Origin: Spirogloea muscicola
Taxonomy: Eukaryota > Streptophyta > Zygnematophyceae > Spirogloeales > Spirogloeaceae
DNA length: 64,000 nt
Direction: 5' to 3'
Assembly (NCBI GenBank): GCA_009602725.1
Contig: WELB01000025.1
Location: 453,276-517,275, forward strand
In this document: piece by piece, positions 1 to 11,215 of the stretch
Layout: every line of letters starts with the position of its first letter
Numbering within the stretch: the stretch's first letter is position 1
Position numbers and translations under genes: made by a program
Notes under the pieces: generated by a model
Told to the model about the DNA's origin: nothing
What the model saw: the letters and a program-made list of their open reading frames with translations, nothing else
Database searches by the model: none

Positions 1-363
1 TATCTGGCTGCAAGACTTCTTTTAACAATCTGTGCTCTTATCTCAGTAGTACTGTACATTGTCGCTGTGAAAGCCCTAGTCCTACTTCTTTTTGACTTCA
101 GACCATGGTCAGAGCTATATGAAAAACAACAGAACAGAATCTCTCAAGCTAGCAGCACATTTTTTCTCCAAGCTGGTGCATCTTGCCAGTCCTTTCAAAC
201 AGCATCTCCTTGTGTCTTGGCTAACTGCGCCAAGATTGTGCAACGTCCTGCTTCAAGACGTACGTGTGCTGATCGAAATCATCAGGGTGTTTCAGTGCCG
301 GACCTGATTGAGTGCTTGAATACTTAAGCCCAGTGTACAGGTAGTTCAGAATGTATGTTGGCG

Positions 364-500
364 TGATCGCAAGGTGAGGACTGGATGAGGGGCAGGATGT
401 GCGACTGTCTCAATTCTCGGACTCTGCATGCTCACAGAAGACGAATGTGGGTCAAGACAGTCGCACATCGTGTCCCTCATCAGTTCTCACCTTGCGATCA
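364..500. repeat. Long imperfect hairpin 1 (inverted repeat)
   Basis: Arms at 364-410 and 455-500 are inverted copies differing at only about four positions (three mismatches and a one-base bulge), with a 44-base loop. The arm begins with TGATCGCAAGGTGAG. No coding frame explains it. It could be a plant-type miRNA precursor or a small inverted-repeat element; I see no clear target-site duplication. Confidence 0.8.
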
Positions 501-554
501 TCAGAGGATGTCCTCACACCTCTCTTGTGTGCTCCTTGTGTGCAGCGCTCAGTG

Positions 555-702
555 TGTCAATTTGCAATAGTATTGGTGACACGAAGACATCCAGCTCTTG
601 TTTCATGGATCACGTATTTCATGCCAGTGCAGAGCGCTGATATGTGACATAGTAAATAATAGCTGGATGTATTCGTGTCACCAATACTACCGCATATTGA
701 CA
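555..702. repeat. Long imperfect hairpin 2 (inverted repeat)
   Basis: Arms at about 555-596 and 661-702. The inner 28 bases (569-596 against 661-688) pair with one or two mismatches and the outer 14 less well. The loop is about 64 bases. Its arm sequence is unrelated to hairpin 1, so the two are separate structures rather than copies of one element. Confidence 0.8.
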
Positions 703-961
703 GAATAGTTCCCTAGCCCATATCGGAGATCCACCATATACTTACGTCAAACAGAGTGCGCAAACCACAGGTTTGTCAGATTTATCTGTCACTAGCAAGA
801 GGATGACACACGAGTTTAGCTAAGCAACTACCCTGTCCAAATCTATGTCTTCTGCTTGTGCACATGACAATTGAAAGAAGCAAATTAAAGAGACTTATTG
901 CAACTCGAGGAGACAATTCTTGAGGATATGGTACAATCTCTTAAGTCAATACAGCTATCTG

Positions 962-1094
962 TGTAAATGAGAAGGTAAGGAAGTTTATGTGGGTAAGTGG
1001 CTTGCTACGATGTAGAAGTTGCCACCATTATACCTCTTCACCTCAGCTTTCACATCGTGGCAAGCCACATAATCTCCTTACCTTCTCATTTACA
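962..1094. repeat. Long imperfect hairpin 3 (inverted repeat)
   Basis: Arms at 962-1013 and 1052-1094 pair over about 43 bases. The left arm carries an extra 8-9 base bulge (GTAAGTGG, a near-duplication of neighbouring sequence). The loop is about 38 bases. This is the third hairpin within 750 bp, again with unrelated arm sequence. Confidence 0.75.
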
Positions 1095-1099
1095 AGAGG

Positions 1100-2256
1100 T
1101 GTAATGGTTAGGGGGTAGAGAGAAGAAGAAGAGATTGTATTGTAGGCACGTAAAAGAACCTGACTCTCTTTAAGGGGGCGGGAATCAGGATAGTTTGGAG
1201 GGGAAGAAAAGTGCTGACACAAATTGGCAAGCATGATATGTGACATCTTCTTGGATCCTCTACTTTACAGCGCAAGTAATGGAAAAATGCACACAACCAA
1301 ATTTACATATTTGTGAGATACAGTTTTTGTGATGGCGACAATTTCAGGTTTTCCAAGCTATATTTCCCAGCGACATTGTCCAATTCTGTTGACTTTTTCC
1401 CTTCACTTTGCTGTATTTTGAAAGTGATATTTTTGTTTAAATGGCAGGAGATAGTAGGTGGGAGTTAAGAGGGGTTTACTCTATTGTTGAACGGAAAGAT
1501 AGTTTGATTATGTGTTACGCTGCTGTGTTGACTACATTATACATGATTTCCAATTTCCTTTTTAGCTACTCAGAGAGAAATTTCAGTTGAAATTACTGTT
1601 TATATAGGAGTGACAAATTGTTTTGACACTGTGACAAATCTCTTGAGAACTCACATGTGCTTTTCACTGTTACAATCAATATTTTCCAACCTTCTTTTTC
1701 TTAGGGAAATTTGCTGTAAAGATTAGCTGAGTGACAACAACATTGATTGTCTAACCTGATGTTACGATTTTCTAATGATTCAATGGCACACAGTATGGGT
1801 CAAGTATTTTTGACTAGGTGTGCACTTGTAGCGGATTGTTTGGTATGGTGGAGTTTCACAAATTGTTTGTGTTCTGGCGTGATTTATGGTTTCACAATAC
1901 GATGATGGACTGACGTGTAAACATTGTGCAAATATAATTTTTCGCTCAATGAAACAAATATGTACATATATACATGACTACGTGACTACACAATTTCATC
2001 ATGGAGAAATTCCTGCTTGATAATCCACTGTTTTAGACACAGAAAAGTTCACAATTTGTATGTAATTGACGCAACACTAATCAGATGAAAAGAATCGTAC
2101 AGATTGGTCATTTCCTGCCATATATACCCAATGTTTGGACGAGATGTTGTAAAATTGAAACATGTGATGGCTCATCACAGGTCAATGTACACTTAAGGAC
2201 CCTTCTCTTGACTACCTTCTGACAGCACCAAAGGCTAGTGCATGGTGTGTGCCAGC
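1100..2256. other. AT-rich intergenic stretch, no gene seen
   Basis: About 1.1 kb of AT-rich sequence without an open frame of note, RNA gene or recognised repeat. It lies downstream of the ELIP stop codon (ELIP is on the minus strand) and probably includes its 3' UTR near 2150-2256. Confidence 0.5.
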
Positions 2257-3283
2257 TTAAGAGATGAGAGCAGAGCCCTTGACAAATTCAGTGATGGCAA
2301 GGGCCACCAACCCCACCATAGCAGCACGGCCATTAATGATTTCAGCTGACGCATTCCAAAACCCCTCGGGCTTGCTTGAAGGGAAGACGCCGCGGAAGAT
2401 GGGGATGAGAGAAGCAGCAGAGAATAGAGCACTGGTTGCGATGAAGGCAGCAAAGCCAGCATTGTCTGCATGACACGTATATATACAATATCAGGAGTTT
2501 GTAAGACAAGCTGAGTGGACGGGAGGCCACTCATATTCTATTCAAGATCTATTCAAGTCTAGAAAAAAGGTTCAATGCTGGATTCACATAAACAAATCAG
2601 AGGTTGACTGATCTACAGAAGCCTCGTACCTCCCCACTGACGAGTGAGGCTGTGGCCGCTCAGAAGCTCAACAACGATGGCAGTGGTGAAGCCGAGCATG
2701 GCAAGACGTCCGTTGATGAGCTCTGGACCAGGGCCAGCAAAGGCGAACACGTCGACAAAGCCTGGAGAAGGCTGCACGAGGGCAGAACAAAGGGAGAGAT
2801 AAAAAAGCATTCAAATAGCAAATATCATTGTTAAGGTGAAACGTGATGGTACAAAAGTCTGTCCAGCGTGAACGGAGACAAACCTTGGGGTTCCTGATGG
2901 CCTGGGCGAGGGATGGGGCAAGCGGCACGTCAGTTGCCAGGGGGCTGCCGAGCTGGGACACTCCGGTGGCAGGCTCCTCTTGCGTGACAGTGGTCTTCTC
3001 AGGTGCCTGCAGAATACGACGACACTCAGGTAAGCACCATGTCAAAGCTGGACGAGCATGGCACTCTTTGCTCGAAGTGTGTCATTGTGCTGCTGAAGAG
3101 GTTGCCAAGCGCGCAGACCGGCCTCACCTCAGTGCTGCAGCGGAGAGCCAGACTGCGGCGGACAGGTGGCAGGCCGGTGGAGGTGCGCAGGGAGGTGGGC
3201 AGGGTAGTCTTCCGCAGGGAAGGCCGGGGAGCCTGGAGGAGCGATCCAGCAGCCGCGGCGCGCTGGGCGAGGAGGGCGGCCAT
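2257..3283 (-). CDS. ELIP: Early light-induced protein (ELIP), LHC superfamily
   Basis: Thylakoid membrane photoprotection protein of the chlorophyll a/b-binding superfamily, thought to bind pigments and quench excess energy under light stress. Four exons close in phase: 3283-3128, 3006-2884, 2771-2630, 2465-2257, giving 209 residues, usual for ELIPs. The first ~60 residues are Ala/Arg/Ser-rich and look like a transit peptide (start MAALLAQRAAAAG, good ATG context). Helix I carries ELINGRLAMLG (about 110-132). A middle hydrophobic helix follows (FAAFIATSALF). Helix III carries EIINGRAAMVG (about 182-204). Two E..NGR.AM motifs flanking a third helix identify a three-helix ELIP rather than a one-helix HLIP or two-helix SEP. 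Introns are 121, 112 and 164 bp with GT-AG ends (the exon 2 donor is GTTTGT). ACGT-type motifs lie upstream (3469-3579). Confidence 0.93.
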
Positions 3284-3468
3284 GGTGGACGGAGGAGGAG
3301 GAGGGCGGAGCTGCGATCGAGCAGAGGCGGGGAGGCGAGGGAGAAGGAGACAGGCTGGAGGCGAGGAGAAGCAGCGGAGAGCTGAAGGTGGAGTGTGTGG
3401 GGGGGAAGGGCCGAGCTATGAGGTAATGAGGGGGGGGGGGAGGTGGACTGCAGGCGGGCGGAGCACCG

Positions 3469-3579
3469 ACGTGGGCCGCCTTTGGGCCAACCCCGGCGTG
3501 GCCGCGCTGCCGGGGCGCCACGCCGCGCGCCCCCGGCCTCATTGGCTCCTGCGCTCTGGGAGACCGGCCGCCGACGTGG
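3469..3579. promoter_or_regulatory. Putative ELIP promoter with ACGTGG motifs
   Basis: Upstream of the minus-strand ELIP start (3283) a GC-rich stretch holds two ACGTGG elements (3469-3474 and 3574-3579), plus an ATTGG (inverted CCAAT) at about 3541. ACGT-core elements bound by HY5-type bZIP factors are known in land-plant ELIP promoters. Their role here is inferred from motif and position only. Confidence 0.35.
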
Positions 3580-4137
3580 CGCGCCGCGCGGCGCCTGCCC
3601 TCCTCCGCCAAGTGGGCCGCTTCTCCCCCGTTGCTTCCATGGAGCAAACCGATAAGTGCTCGCCCATAGAGAAGAGGGGCTGGCAAAGCCAGGCCAAGAA
3701 AAGTACACGAGTTGTGAGCTCTTCAACAGGAATAGCCCTTCCATCTCACCGCAAAGGCCGTCAGAGGCCAGCCCAAAGGAAGGTTCCGAAGGAAGTGAGC
3801 TCTTCTGCCGTGCGAGCAGCCTCTGGCTTTCCATCCCTTTGGGCTGGCCTCTAACAGCCACCAGTCAATCTGGCCACGCTTTCTTTCGTCAGGGGGAGTG
3901 CTTTCGCCCTTCCGAATTTAGTACCTTGCTTTCTCCGCCATCCGGCTCCTTCAGACCTCGTCCATTCCTTTGGGCTGGCCTCTCACAGCCACCAGTCAAT
4001 TTGGCCGCACTTTCGCCTGCTAGTCTTTCTAGTTTGCGGGCTCCTCGCTAGATGCTACTGGCTGATTATCCTACCGGGAGAGCTTTACGACAGCTTTTCC
4101 AGCCCCTAGCCTCAATGGGCGAGCCCTTTCTTCTTCA

Positions 4138-4530
4138 GCGGCTTGCTCGCCAGGCCATTGACCGGCGGCCGGGTCTGCCAGGGGCGATGCCCGGCTTCAA
4201 CGCCGCCGGGTCGCTCGCACAAGTCTTCCGCATGCGCCTGGCCGTATCGCTTCAACGCTCCCTTGCCCACGCCGTCCATACGCGCGCAGGCCGTGCTTAG
4301 CGGCCATAGCACGGCCTGCGCTCTGGGTCTCGGCGGAGCGCCTCTTTCCCTGCAGCGAGCTACTCAGACCTGATGTTGCTCACTCGTGGGTACTGAGGTT
4401 TCCTCTGCATCGTTTCTGTGTTCTGCAGTATGTTGTAGTGTAGTCCTTTCTCCGGCTCCTCTGGCTTTGGCTTTGGACATTGTCCATTCTTTTTTGGGCT
4501 GGCTTGGCCAGCCCCTCTTTCCTATGGGCG
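4138..4530 (+). repeat. Family B element, copy 1 (about 390 bp)
   Basis: Begins near CGCCAGGCCATTGACCG, passes GCATGCGCCTGGCCGTATCG, then GCTACTCAGACCTGATG and GGGTACTGAG, and ends in a family A palindrome (about 4495) and a CTATGGGCG end. Roughly 90% identical by eye to copy 2 at 4846-5222; an inverted copy lies at 26541-26890. Confidence 0.8.
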
Positions 4531-4845
4531 CGCTTTTCTCTTTCTTCTTTGGGACAGCGCTGTTTCTTTGGGACTGCGCTTTTGGGCCCCTTCGGACCTT
4601 CTGTATTCGTTCCGGCGTCTTAGCACTTAGCCCCCCCCAGATCGGCGTCGTTTGCAGGGCACGCGGTCGGCCAGGCGGCCCGGGGCAAGGAGCGAAAATA
4701 TGCTGATCAGAGAATAACTCGCCCGTGATCACCCGCTTGGGTCATCCCCGGGATGAATTCGCGGGGTTGGGGATGAATTCGCGGCCCTGGCGATGGATGT
4801 ACACGGGGCTTTCGGCAGCCGCTGGCTGGATCTCCTTCAGCGGCT

Positions 4846-5222
4846 TGCCCGCCAGGCCATTGACCGACGGCCGGGTCTGCCAGGGGCGATGCCCGGGCTC
4901 AACGCCGCCGCTTCGCTCGCACAAGTCTTCCGCATGCGCCTGGCCGTATCGCTTCAACGCTCCCTTGCCCACGCCGTCCACACGCGAGCAGGCCGTGCTA
5001 TGGCCGCCGCCTCTGGGTCTCGGCGGAGTGCCTCTTTCCCTGCAGCGAGCTACTCAGACCTGATGTTGCTCACTCGTGGTTACTGAGATTCCCTCTGCAT
5101 CGTCTCTGTGTTCTGCAGTGTTTTGTAGTGTAGTCCTTCTTCCGGCTCCTCTTTCTTTGGCTTTGGACATTGTCCATTCTTTCTTGGGCTGGCTTTGCCA
5201 GCCCCTCTTCTCTATGGGCGGC
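4846..5222 (+). repeat. Family B element, copy 2 (about 375 bp)
   Basis: Direct repeat of the 4138-4530 copy, about 700 bp downstream. It has the same module order: GATGCCCGG start region, GCATGCGCCTGGCC, CTGCAGCGAGCTACTCAG, GGTTACTGAG and the terminal hairpin GGGCTGGCTTTGCCAGCCC. No long open frame is conserved between copies, so it looks non-coding. Confidence 0.8.
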
Positions 5223-7187
5223 TTTTTCTTCTTAGCACCTTGCTTTCTGCACCATCCGGCTCCTTCAGACCTTTTCCATACCTTTGGGCTGGCCTCTCAC
5301 AGCCACCAGTCAATCTGGCCGCGCCTTCGTTCCGGCCTGGCTGTTCACAGCCTTTGCCCTTTGCAATTTCTGCCTGAACAATGTATTGGCTTGAATTCGC
5401 CTCCCTTTCATTCTATGCGAAGGCGCGCGCCCTCTTATTTTTGGAAAAGCCACTTTTATTAAAAGGGGGCGAGGGCTGTGAAAAGCCATGCCAGGCAGGG
5501 ACGGACAAGGTCCAGAAAGAAATTAGTCGTCAGAGGAGCGGGAAATGCTCTACATCACACGGCCACAAGGTGGCAGTAATGGGAAACGCTGTTTCCTGTT
5601 GAATCAGCAGCTCGTCAAAGGAGGGCTGTGAAAGGACGAAATAGCTCTACCAACAAAAGGCGAAGTCTGTGTCTCAATATCCCCTAGCGAGCAGCCGCAG
5701 GTCAGGGAAACTAGTCTCCGTGAAAGTGGCTCTTTCAGCTCTTCAAATGGCTGTGAGAGGCCAACCCAAAGACACAGGCTCTTCCAAAGGGGGCGAGGGG
5801 ACAATGATCTTTCTATTTGCTGGCAGCCCACAGCCCTCACCCAGAATGAAGACGGACAAGGCTCAAAGGCCCGGAAGGCGCTAAAAGCACACGGCTATGC
5901 AAGTACCTACAGCGAATGGGAGCTCAGTAACCCCAAGTCAGCAGCCGCATGCTGGAGAGACTTGCAGCTGGAGACTATGGAAAGCCAGCCCAGAAGAAAG
6001 ACTTTCCAGTAAAGGGCGATGACTGTGACTGGCCAGCCCAGAAGAAAGACTTCCAGTAAAGGGCGACGACAGTGACTGGCCAGCCCAGAAGAAGAACGAA
6101 CAGTTTTCAAGGGGCCAGAAAAGCGGTACACAATAAGAAAGCAAGGACAAGGTCCAAAGGGCCGAAAGGCGGGAAAACCACACAGCTATGCAAGAGACTA
6201 TGGCGAATGAAGGCTTATCTACCCGGGTCGGCAGCCGCAAGTCGGAGTAAGTTGCAGCTGGGAAAGAGTCACCCCAAAACACTCGAGAAACTCTCACATT
6301 CTCAGCTAGCTCTTCACACCCATCGCCCGCACTGCTTTAGGTATTCTTGAAAAGGCTGCTCTCCTGCCCGCTTTACAAGCAGGAGACCGCCACCAAGTCG
6401 ACAAGCGTCGAGCAGCCCGCCATTGAGCAGGAATCGGCCGGTTTTTCTCCCCCGCTCCACTCCGTCCACCCTTTGGAGCTGACTTGAGGACAGTTTGAGA
6501 TTCGAGTAGACGGGCGCTCTTCCTCTGACATGAAGTAAGCTCATCCAAAGAGGGGCGAGGGCTCTGACAGAGATTTGCCTACTATTGCTGTTCGCCACCA
6601 TTCTTTTGGGCTGAACTCTCTCCAACAATCGTAGAGGAGCCCTTCTCTTGTTGTCGTATCTCACCGTACAAGACCACTCAATGACAGCCATCGCCCTCCA
6701 CTGAAAAGTTTTTCTCTCTATGCGGATGTACCGCCTTCAAACCCATCCCTTTCAAGTACCAGCGACCACCTTGGCCAGCTATATATTCCCAAATGGCATT
6801 GGAACGTCCTCGGGCGCAGCGCTTTGAGGCCAGGTATTTTCTGCTCTGGCTTGCAAAGCAAACCAGCGGTAAGCTCAGTGAGGTACTAAACGAGGCATCT
6901 GTACCCTGGATGCCAAGGTCTTATTGGCGATTGTTACCGTCCATTCATGCCATTATACAGGCATCCGAATGTGTTATTAAGTGCTGATTGTTTCTTTAGC
7001 TAGCTCTTGATTGCACACCAGGATCTTCCTCCACCTCATTGCTCGCCATGATTTGGTGATGTACTTTTGAAAAATTCAAACTCATACATCAGCGTTATGG
7101 GCGCGCGCCAGGCCAACGGCTTGCGTGGTGGTGCTCTGGCTCCTTCGCTTAGCTTTTCGGGGTTATATATGCTCACTCGTGGGTGCT

Positions 7188-7420
7188 AGAGAACCCCTTA
7201 ACCATTTGCCTACCTTTGTACTTGGCCACTCAGGCCCACTCAGGCCCTCCATCACTCGAATACATATTCCATTCGTGGCTATAGCCAGAAGCTGCAGCCA
7301 GAGCTCGACCGGCATGCAAATGCAGCGCGCGTGCCATTGACGTTGCAGTGGTACTGACAGGCGCATGCAATAAACCTGGGCGACGGAGCCTGCAGCGTTG
7401 AGCTGGCTTTTCGCCTTTGA
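7188..7420 (-). repeat. Partial family C joined to a family B copy
   Basis: 7188-7260 matches part of family C (TTGTACTTGGCCACTCAGG...CCCTCCATC). 7225-7420 is a diverged minus-strand family B copy (GGCGCATGCAATAAACC, GCAGCGTTGAGC). Divergence from 4138-4530 is clearly greater than between the two 4-5 kb copies. Confidence 0.6.
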
Positions 7421-7684
7421 TTGAGCGCTTTTCTCTTTCACTTTTCTCTTTTCTCTGGGACAGCGCTTTTGGCCTTCGGACTTTGTCAATTCCTTTCGGG
7501 CTGGCTATTCACAGCCCTTATTTGGGAGAGCCTCTTCTTTTCACCTTTGGGAGATGTGTAGTGGCACCCCCAATGGGGGCAAGGGCTGTGATATGCCAGC
7601 CCGAAAAAGAATTGACAAAGGTTCGAAGGGGCCAAATGATGGAGGGGCCTAAAAAGCGCTAAGCAGCTACTAAGGGGCCTTACT

Positions 7685-8200
7685 ATGTCAGAACGGGGGA
7701 GGATAGACAACTCAGTAATTACGAGTGAGGAGCCTCATGTTCGACAGACTAGCTGCCGGGAAACTATCCCCCTGACGAAAGCCGGAGGCCGCAGCGAGAG
7801 CACGGTCAGCACGCAGATGCAAGGCGTGGGCCATGGACCGCTGAAGGGAGACGGAGAATCGCATACGGTATACCTTAGCCCACGAGCCAGCGGCGTTGAA
7901 GTCAGCCGGCTCACCGCGCCTGCGGAACACAGCGCGCCTCGCAAGCCTGGCCAGCAGGTCGAGCCACAGGGATCCGAGAGCCCCGTGCATGTCCACAGCC
8001 AGGGGGACGAACTAATCTGCAGCCGGGTGGGTTGGGGAGAGCCCTTTTTCTCTTTTCTCTTTTCACTTTTTCTCTCGTCTTTCCTTACCAATCGAGAGAA
8101 GGGCTCGCCCATTGAGGATAAGGGCTGGAAAAAGCCAGCCCAGAAAAGAATGAACAAAGGACGAGAAGGGGCCAGGGGAAGTACGAAGAACAACACGCAC
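7685..8200 (-). repeat. Diverged family B copy plus family A unit
   Basis: 7700-8010 reads as the complement of family B (GAGTGAGGAGCCTC, GCAGATGCAAGGCGTGG, AGCGGCGTTGAAG). 8095-8195 is a complete family A unit: CTCGCCCATTGAGGATAAGG, then GGGCTGGAAAAAGCCAGCCC, then AAAGAATGAACAAAGGACGA. Confidence 0.65.
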
Positions 8201-8738
8201 CGAAAAGAAACGAAGCAGCTACGAAGCACCAATCCGGCTCCTTCAGACCTCCGGCTTCCGTCAGGGCGACGTCTTTCCGCCTGCTAGCTACTCAGATTTG
8301 CATCTACTGACGAGAGGTTACTGAGAGTTCGCTTACTGCTGTCTCAGTCCTTAGCACTCCGACTCCTTCAGACCTTGTCCATTCTTTTGGGCTGGCCTCT
8401 CCCAGCAACCAGTTAATTTGGCCGCGCTTCAGACCTTGTCCATTCCTTTGGGCTGGGCTGTCCCAGCCACCAGTTAATCTGGCCGCGCTTGCCTTCTTTC
8501 TGTTGTCACAGCCCCCGCCCCGCTTACTCACTTGCTCACTTGCCGTTCTTCCAAGGGCGTGAGTGTCCTCACTTTCTTCATCTTTCTGCTTGTCACCATA
8601 TTCATGGACTGGCCCTTCGCAGCTTTCGAATTCAGCGTTCTTCCCGCTGCCTGCCCACCTGCTGCAGTTCGCCCACTAGCCTGCCAAGCTCGCCGCGGCG
8701 TCCCCCATGCTCCCGGCTCGGGCCTCCCGCCGGCCGCC

Positions 8739-11140
8739 ATGCGCCGCGGCCCGAAGCCCTTGCTCGACGCCGTAGCCCGGGCACGCAGATGGCGCGGCAC
8801 CCGCCTGCTGCTGGGCGTCCTGCTGGCGACCTCAGCCGCGCTTGTCGGCGCCACAGCATGGGGGTTCAGCCGAGCTTGGCGAGGAGCCCCGCCGCAGCTT
8901 CTGGCTGCCGTTCCCGCACCGTCCAGTCTCGCCTTCGCGGACGCTGGCAGGCGGGCCTTACTCCAGGCTTCCAGCAGCTCCGAGCCTCCGGCGGCGGGCC
9001 CGGAGGCGCAGCCCGCTGGCCCAGGCGCAGCCGCGGCTGGCCCGAGTGGCGGCCGCTGCGAGGACGTCTTCGAGGTGCCCACCGCCGCGCGCTGCGAGCA
9101 TGCGCGGGGCCGGTGCGCCGGCGGCGCCGGCCTCGTGAATTACGCCTGGCTGCACTTCTGCTTCCTGGCCGGCAGCCCTGCGCTCTCGGTGCCGCTGCTG
9201 GCAGCGCTCGTGGTGCTCGCCTTCTACCTCCTGGCCGAGACGGCGGAGGAGTACTTCTGCCCCGTGGTGGCGCTCCTCGCCGACCTTCTCCGGCTCGGCC
9301 CCAGCACAGCCGGCGTCACGCTCCTCGCCTTCGGCAATGGGGCTCCTGACGTCTTCTCCTCCCTGGCTGCCTTTGCGGCGGGTGACACCAAGGTTGGCTT
9401 TGGTGGGTGCTGCATTGATGACCCGCAGCACCTCCAACGACACTGCAACGGACCCGCAGTGCTGGCAACTAGACCAGCGCTTGTGCGGTTGAGGAACGAT
9501 GCAGGTGTATGTGTCACTGGTCACTTAGAGCCGGCTGCCAGTCAGTCTGGCATACAGCCTGGTCCTTGCTTCAGCAGCTGAAGCCGTACTCATCGACGCT
9601 TGCTGCGTCGCCCCTGTGACTTGCAGGTGCTATACTAAGCGCGGGAGCTTTTGTAACAGCCTTTGTAGTAGGCTGCATCTCTGTGTTGGTCGGCCCATTC
9701 GAGATTTCGAGGCCGGCATTCCTAAGAGACATCCTTTTCTACATCATCGGCGTCGTCCTCCTGGCAGCTCTATACTCTGGCAGAGTGGTCCATCTCTGGC
9801 ACTCTGCAGGAATGCTGCTGTACTATCTACTGTTTGTGGCTTACGTCGTCTACTCTGACTACCGCAATGATGTGACCAAGGCACTGATGCCTCAGGTATA
9901 GCTGCTTGTCTGGTCCTCCTCCTCGTACAATGACTCAGGTGATTTGTGATGTTCTGCTGCCGAGAGGCCATTTATGAGTATGCCGGTTCTTTGCCTTGCT
10001 CATTTATGACAGGTCGTGGAGCTCATCCATCGGGACGGCCTGTCAAGAAGGCATTCCGTGGAGAGTGGAGTTGCATGGAAGCATGTGACGCAGGAAGGTG
10101 GGCCTTCTTTGCCAGGAGATAGCAAGACAGGCTTATCTCCACTGGCAAGGCTGCTGTCTTGGCAGGAGGATGAAGGCAACACCTCCACCATTGACAAAGT
10201 AACAACTTCACACTCGTTGACATGTACGTTGCGTCCATGTGACATGCTTTTCACAGGGACAAGCCTTCGAGCAGAAACTCTGGCCAGATTGCCGCTTTGT
10301 GTTTCATTTGGCATCTCGTGCAGTGAAAGAAGAGCCATCTCAGCGTTGTAGAGTTGCTGTTGCTGACAGGTGCAGATGATGCTCCACCTCCCTTTTGATA
10401 TAATGAGGAGGGTAACAATACCAGCAGTGGAGGAGTCCTGTCACGGCAGCATCTACGCGGCAGCAAATGTTACATTCTGTCCGTTGCTTCTGCTCTACAT
10501 CTGCAACCCTGTCATACCCTTTGATTATCCTTTGGTGGTGTTCGAAAATTCAATGGGCGTGGTTCCATTGTGGAGCCTGGTTCTCCTTCAAAGCTCAGGC
10601 CTTGGCTTGGCGCACTTCTTGTCATCGAAGGTTGGGCGACCATTTGAAGCGGGCCGGAAGTTCAGCATAGTGGCTTCCTTTGGCATGAGCGTCTTGTGGA
10701 TCAACCTCATTGCGAGAGAGCTTCTTCAGCTCCTGTCCACTATTGGGCTAGTTCTTGGCATCTCTCCGGCCATCCTAGGAGTCACCGTTCTCGCTTGGGG
10801 GAACTCTGTAGGAGATCTTGTTGCAGATGTAACAATAGCCAGAGCAGGTCAGCCTACAATGGCGGTGGCAGGTTGCTTTGCAGGTCCCATGTTCAATATG
10901 CTCCTAGGCCTTGGCTTACCTATGACCTTGAGATCTATTGCAGCTTACCCACGTACTTACGAGCTTGACCCGCACCCCAACATACCCATTGCCATTGGCT
11001 TCCTGCTCACCAGCCTTGTAGGATCCCTCGTCGTCGTCGCTTGCTGCGGCTTCCAGATCACCAAGTGGTGGGGCTGGTGCCTCATCACCATATATATTGT
11101 ATTCATGGGTGTCAGCCTAATGGTAGAAGGCACTTTGTGA
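8739..11140 (+). CDS. CCX: Cation/calcium exchanger (CCX, NCKX-like), complete
   Basis: Membrane antiporter of the Ca2+/cation antiporter superfamily, related to plant CCX proteins that exchange K+, Na+ or Mn2+ across endomembranes or the plasma membrane. Four exons close in phase: 8739-9402, 9627-9895, 10013-10198, 10370-11140 (629 residues). An N-terminal membrane segment is followed by a Cys-containing stretch and hydrophobic helices. Alpha-1 repeat: GVTLLAFGNGAPD (about 192-204). A charged cytosolic loop without helices is encoded largely by exon 3. Alpha-2 repeat: GVTVLAWGNSVGD (about 510-522), then C-terminal helices. GN.x.xD in both alpha repeats is the CCX/NCKX ion-binding signature. 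The start was chosen for its GCCGCC ATG context; an in-frame ATG at 8604 would add 45 residues. Exon 4 could start at 10370 or 10376. Confidence 0.9.
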
Positions 11141-11167
11141 TTACAGGTCACAACTGGTGGTGAAGAG

Positions 11168-11215
11168 TTTGTCTCGCTCGGGCACTGTGGATTTTGTCTC
11201 GCTCGGGCACTGTGG
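11168..11215. repeat. 24-bp tandem duplication after CCX
   Basis: Two adjacent near-identical copies of TTTGTCTCGCTCGGGCACTG plus flanks, just past the CCX stop codon, probably in its 3' UTR or downstream flank. Confidence 0.75.

Larger units (their letters stand above)
3650..8530. repeat. Repeat block: clustered family A, B and D units
   Basis: Between ELIP and CCX there is no recognisable gene. Family A hairpin boxes (GGGCTG, 6-10 bases, CAGCCC) occur at about 3838, 3968, 4495, 5184, 5284, 6019, 6070, 7498, 7576, 8125, 8387 and 8453 in both orientations. They are flanked by recurring text such as TTCAGACCTTGTCCATTC or its complement. Two long family B copies are listed separately. A family D unit lies at 5372-5432. 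Long open frames here have repeat composition and no recognisable domain. Confidence 0.8.

Noticed and set aside
3124-3861. 245-codon minus-strand open frame over the ELIP start
   Set aside because: Overlaps ELIP exon 1 in another frame, is Pro/Ser/Arg-rich, and extends into family A repeats.
7600-7640. tRNA-like B box (GGTTCGAA) within repeats
   Set aside because: No cloverleaf or A box could be formed around this or similar GTTCGAA matches; no tRNA or rRNA gene was found on either strand.
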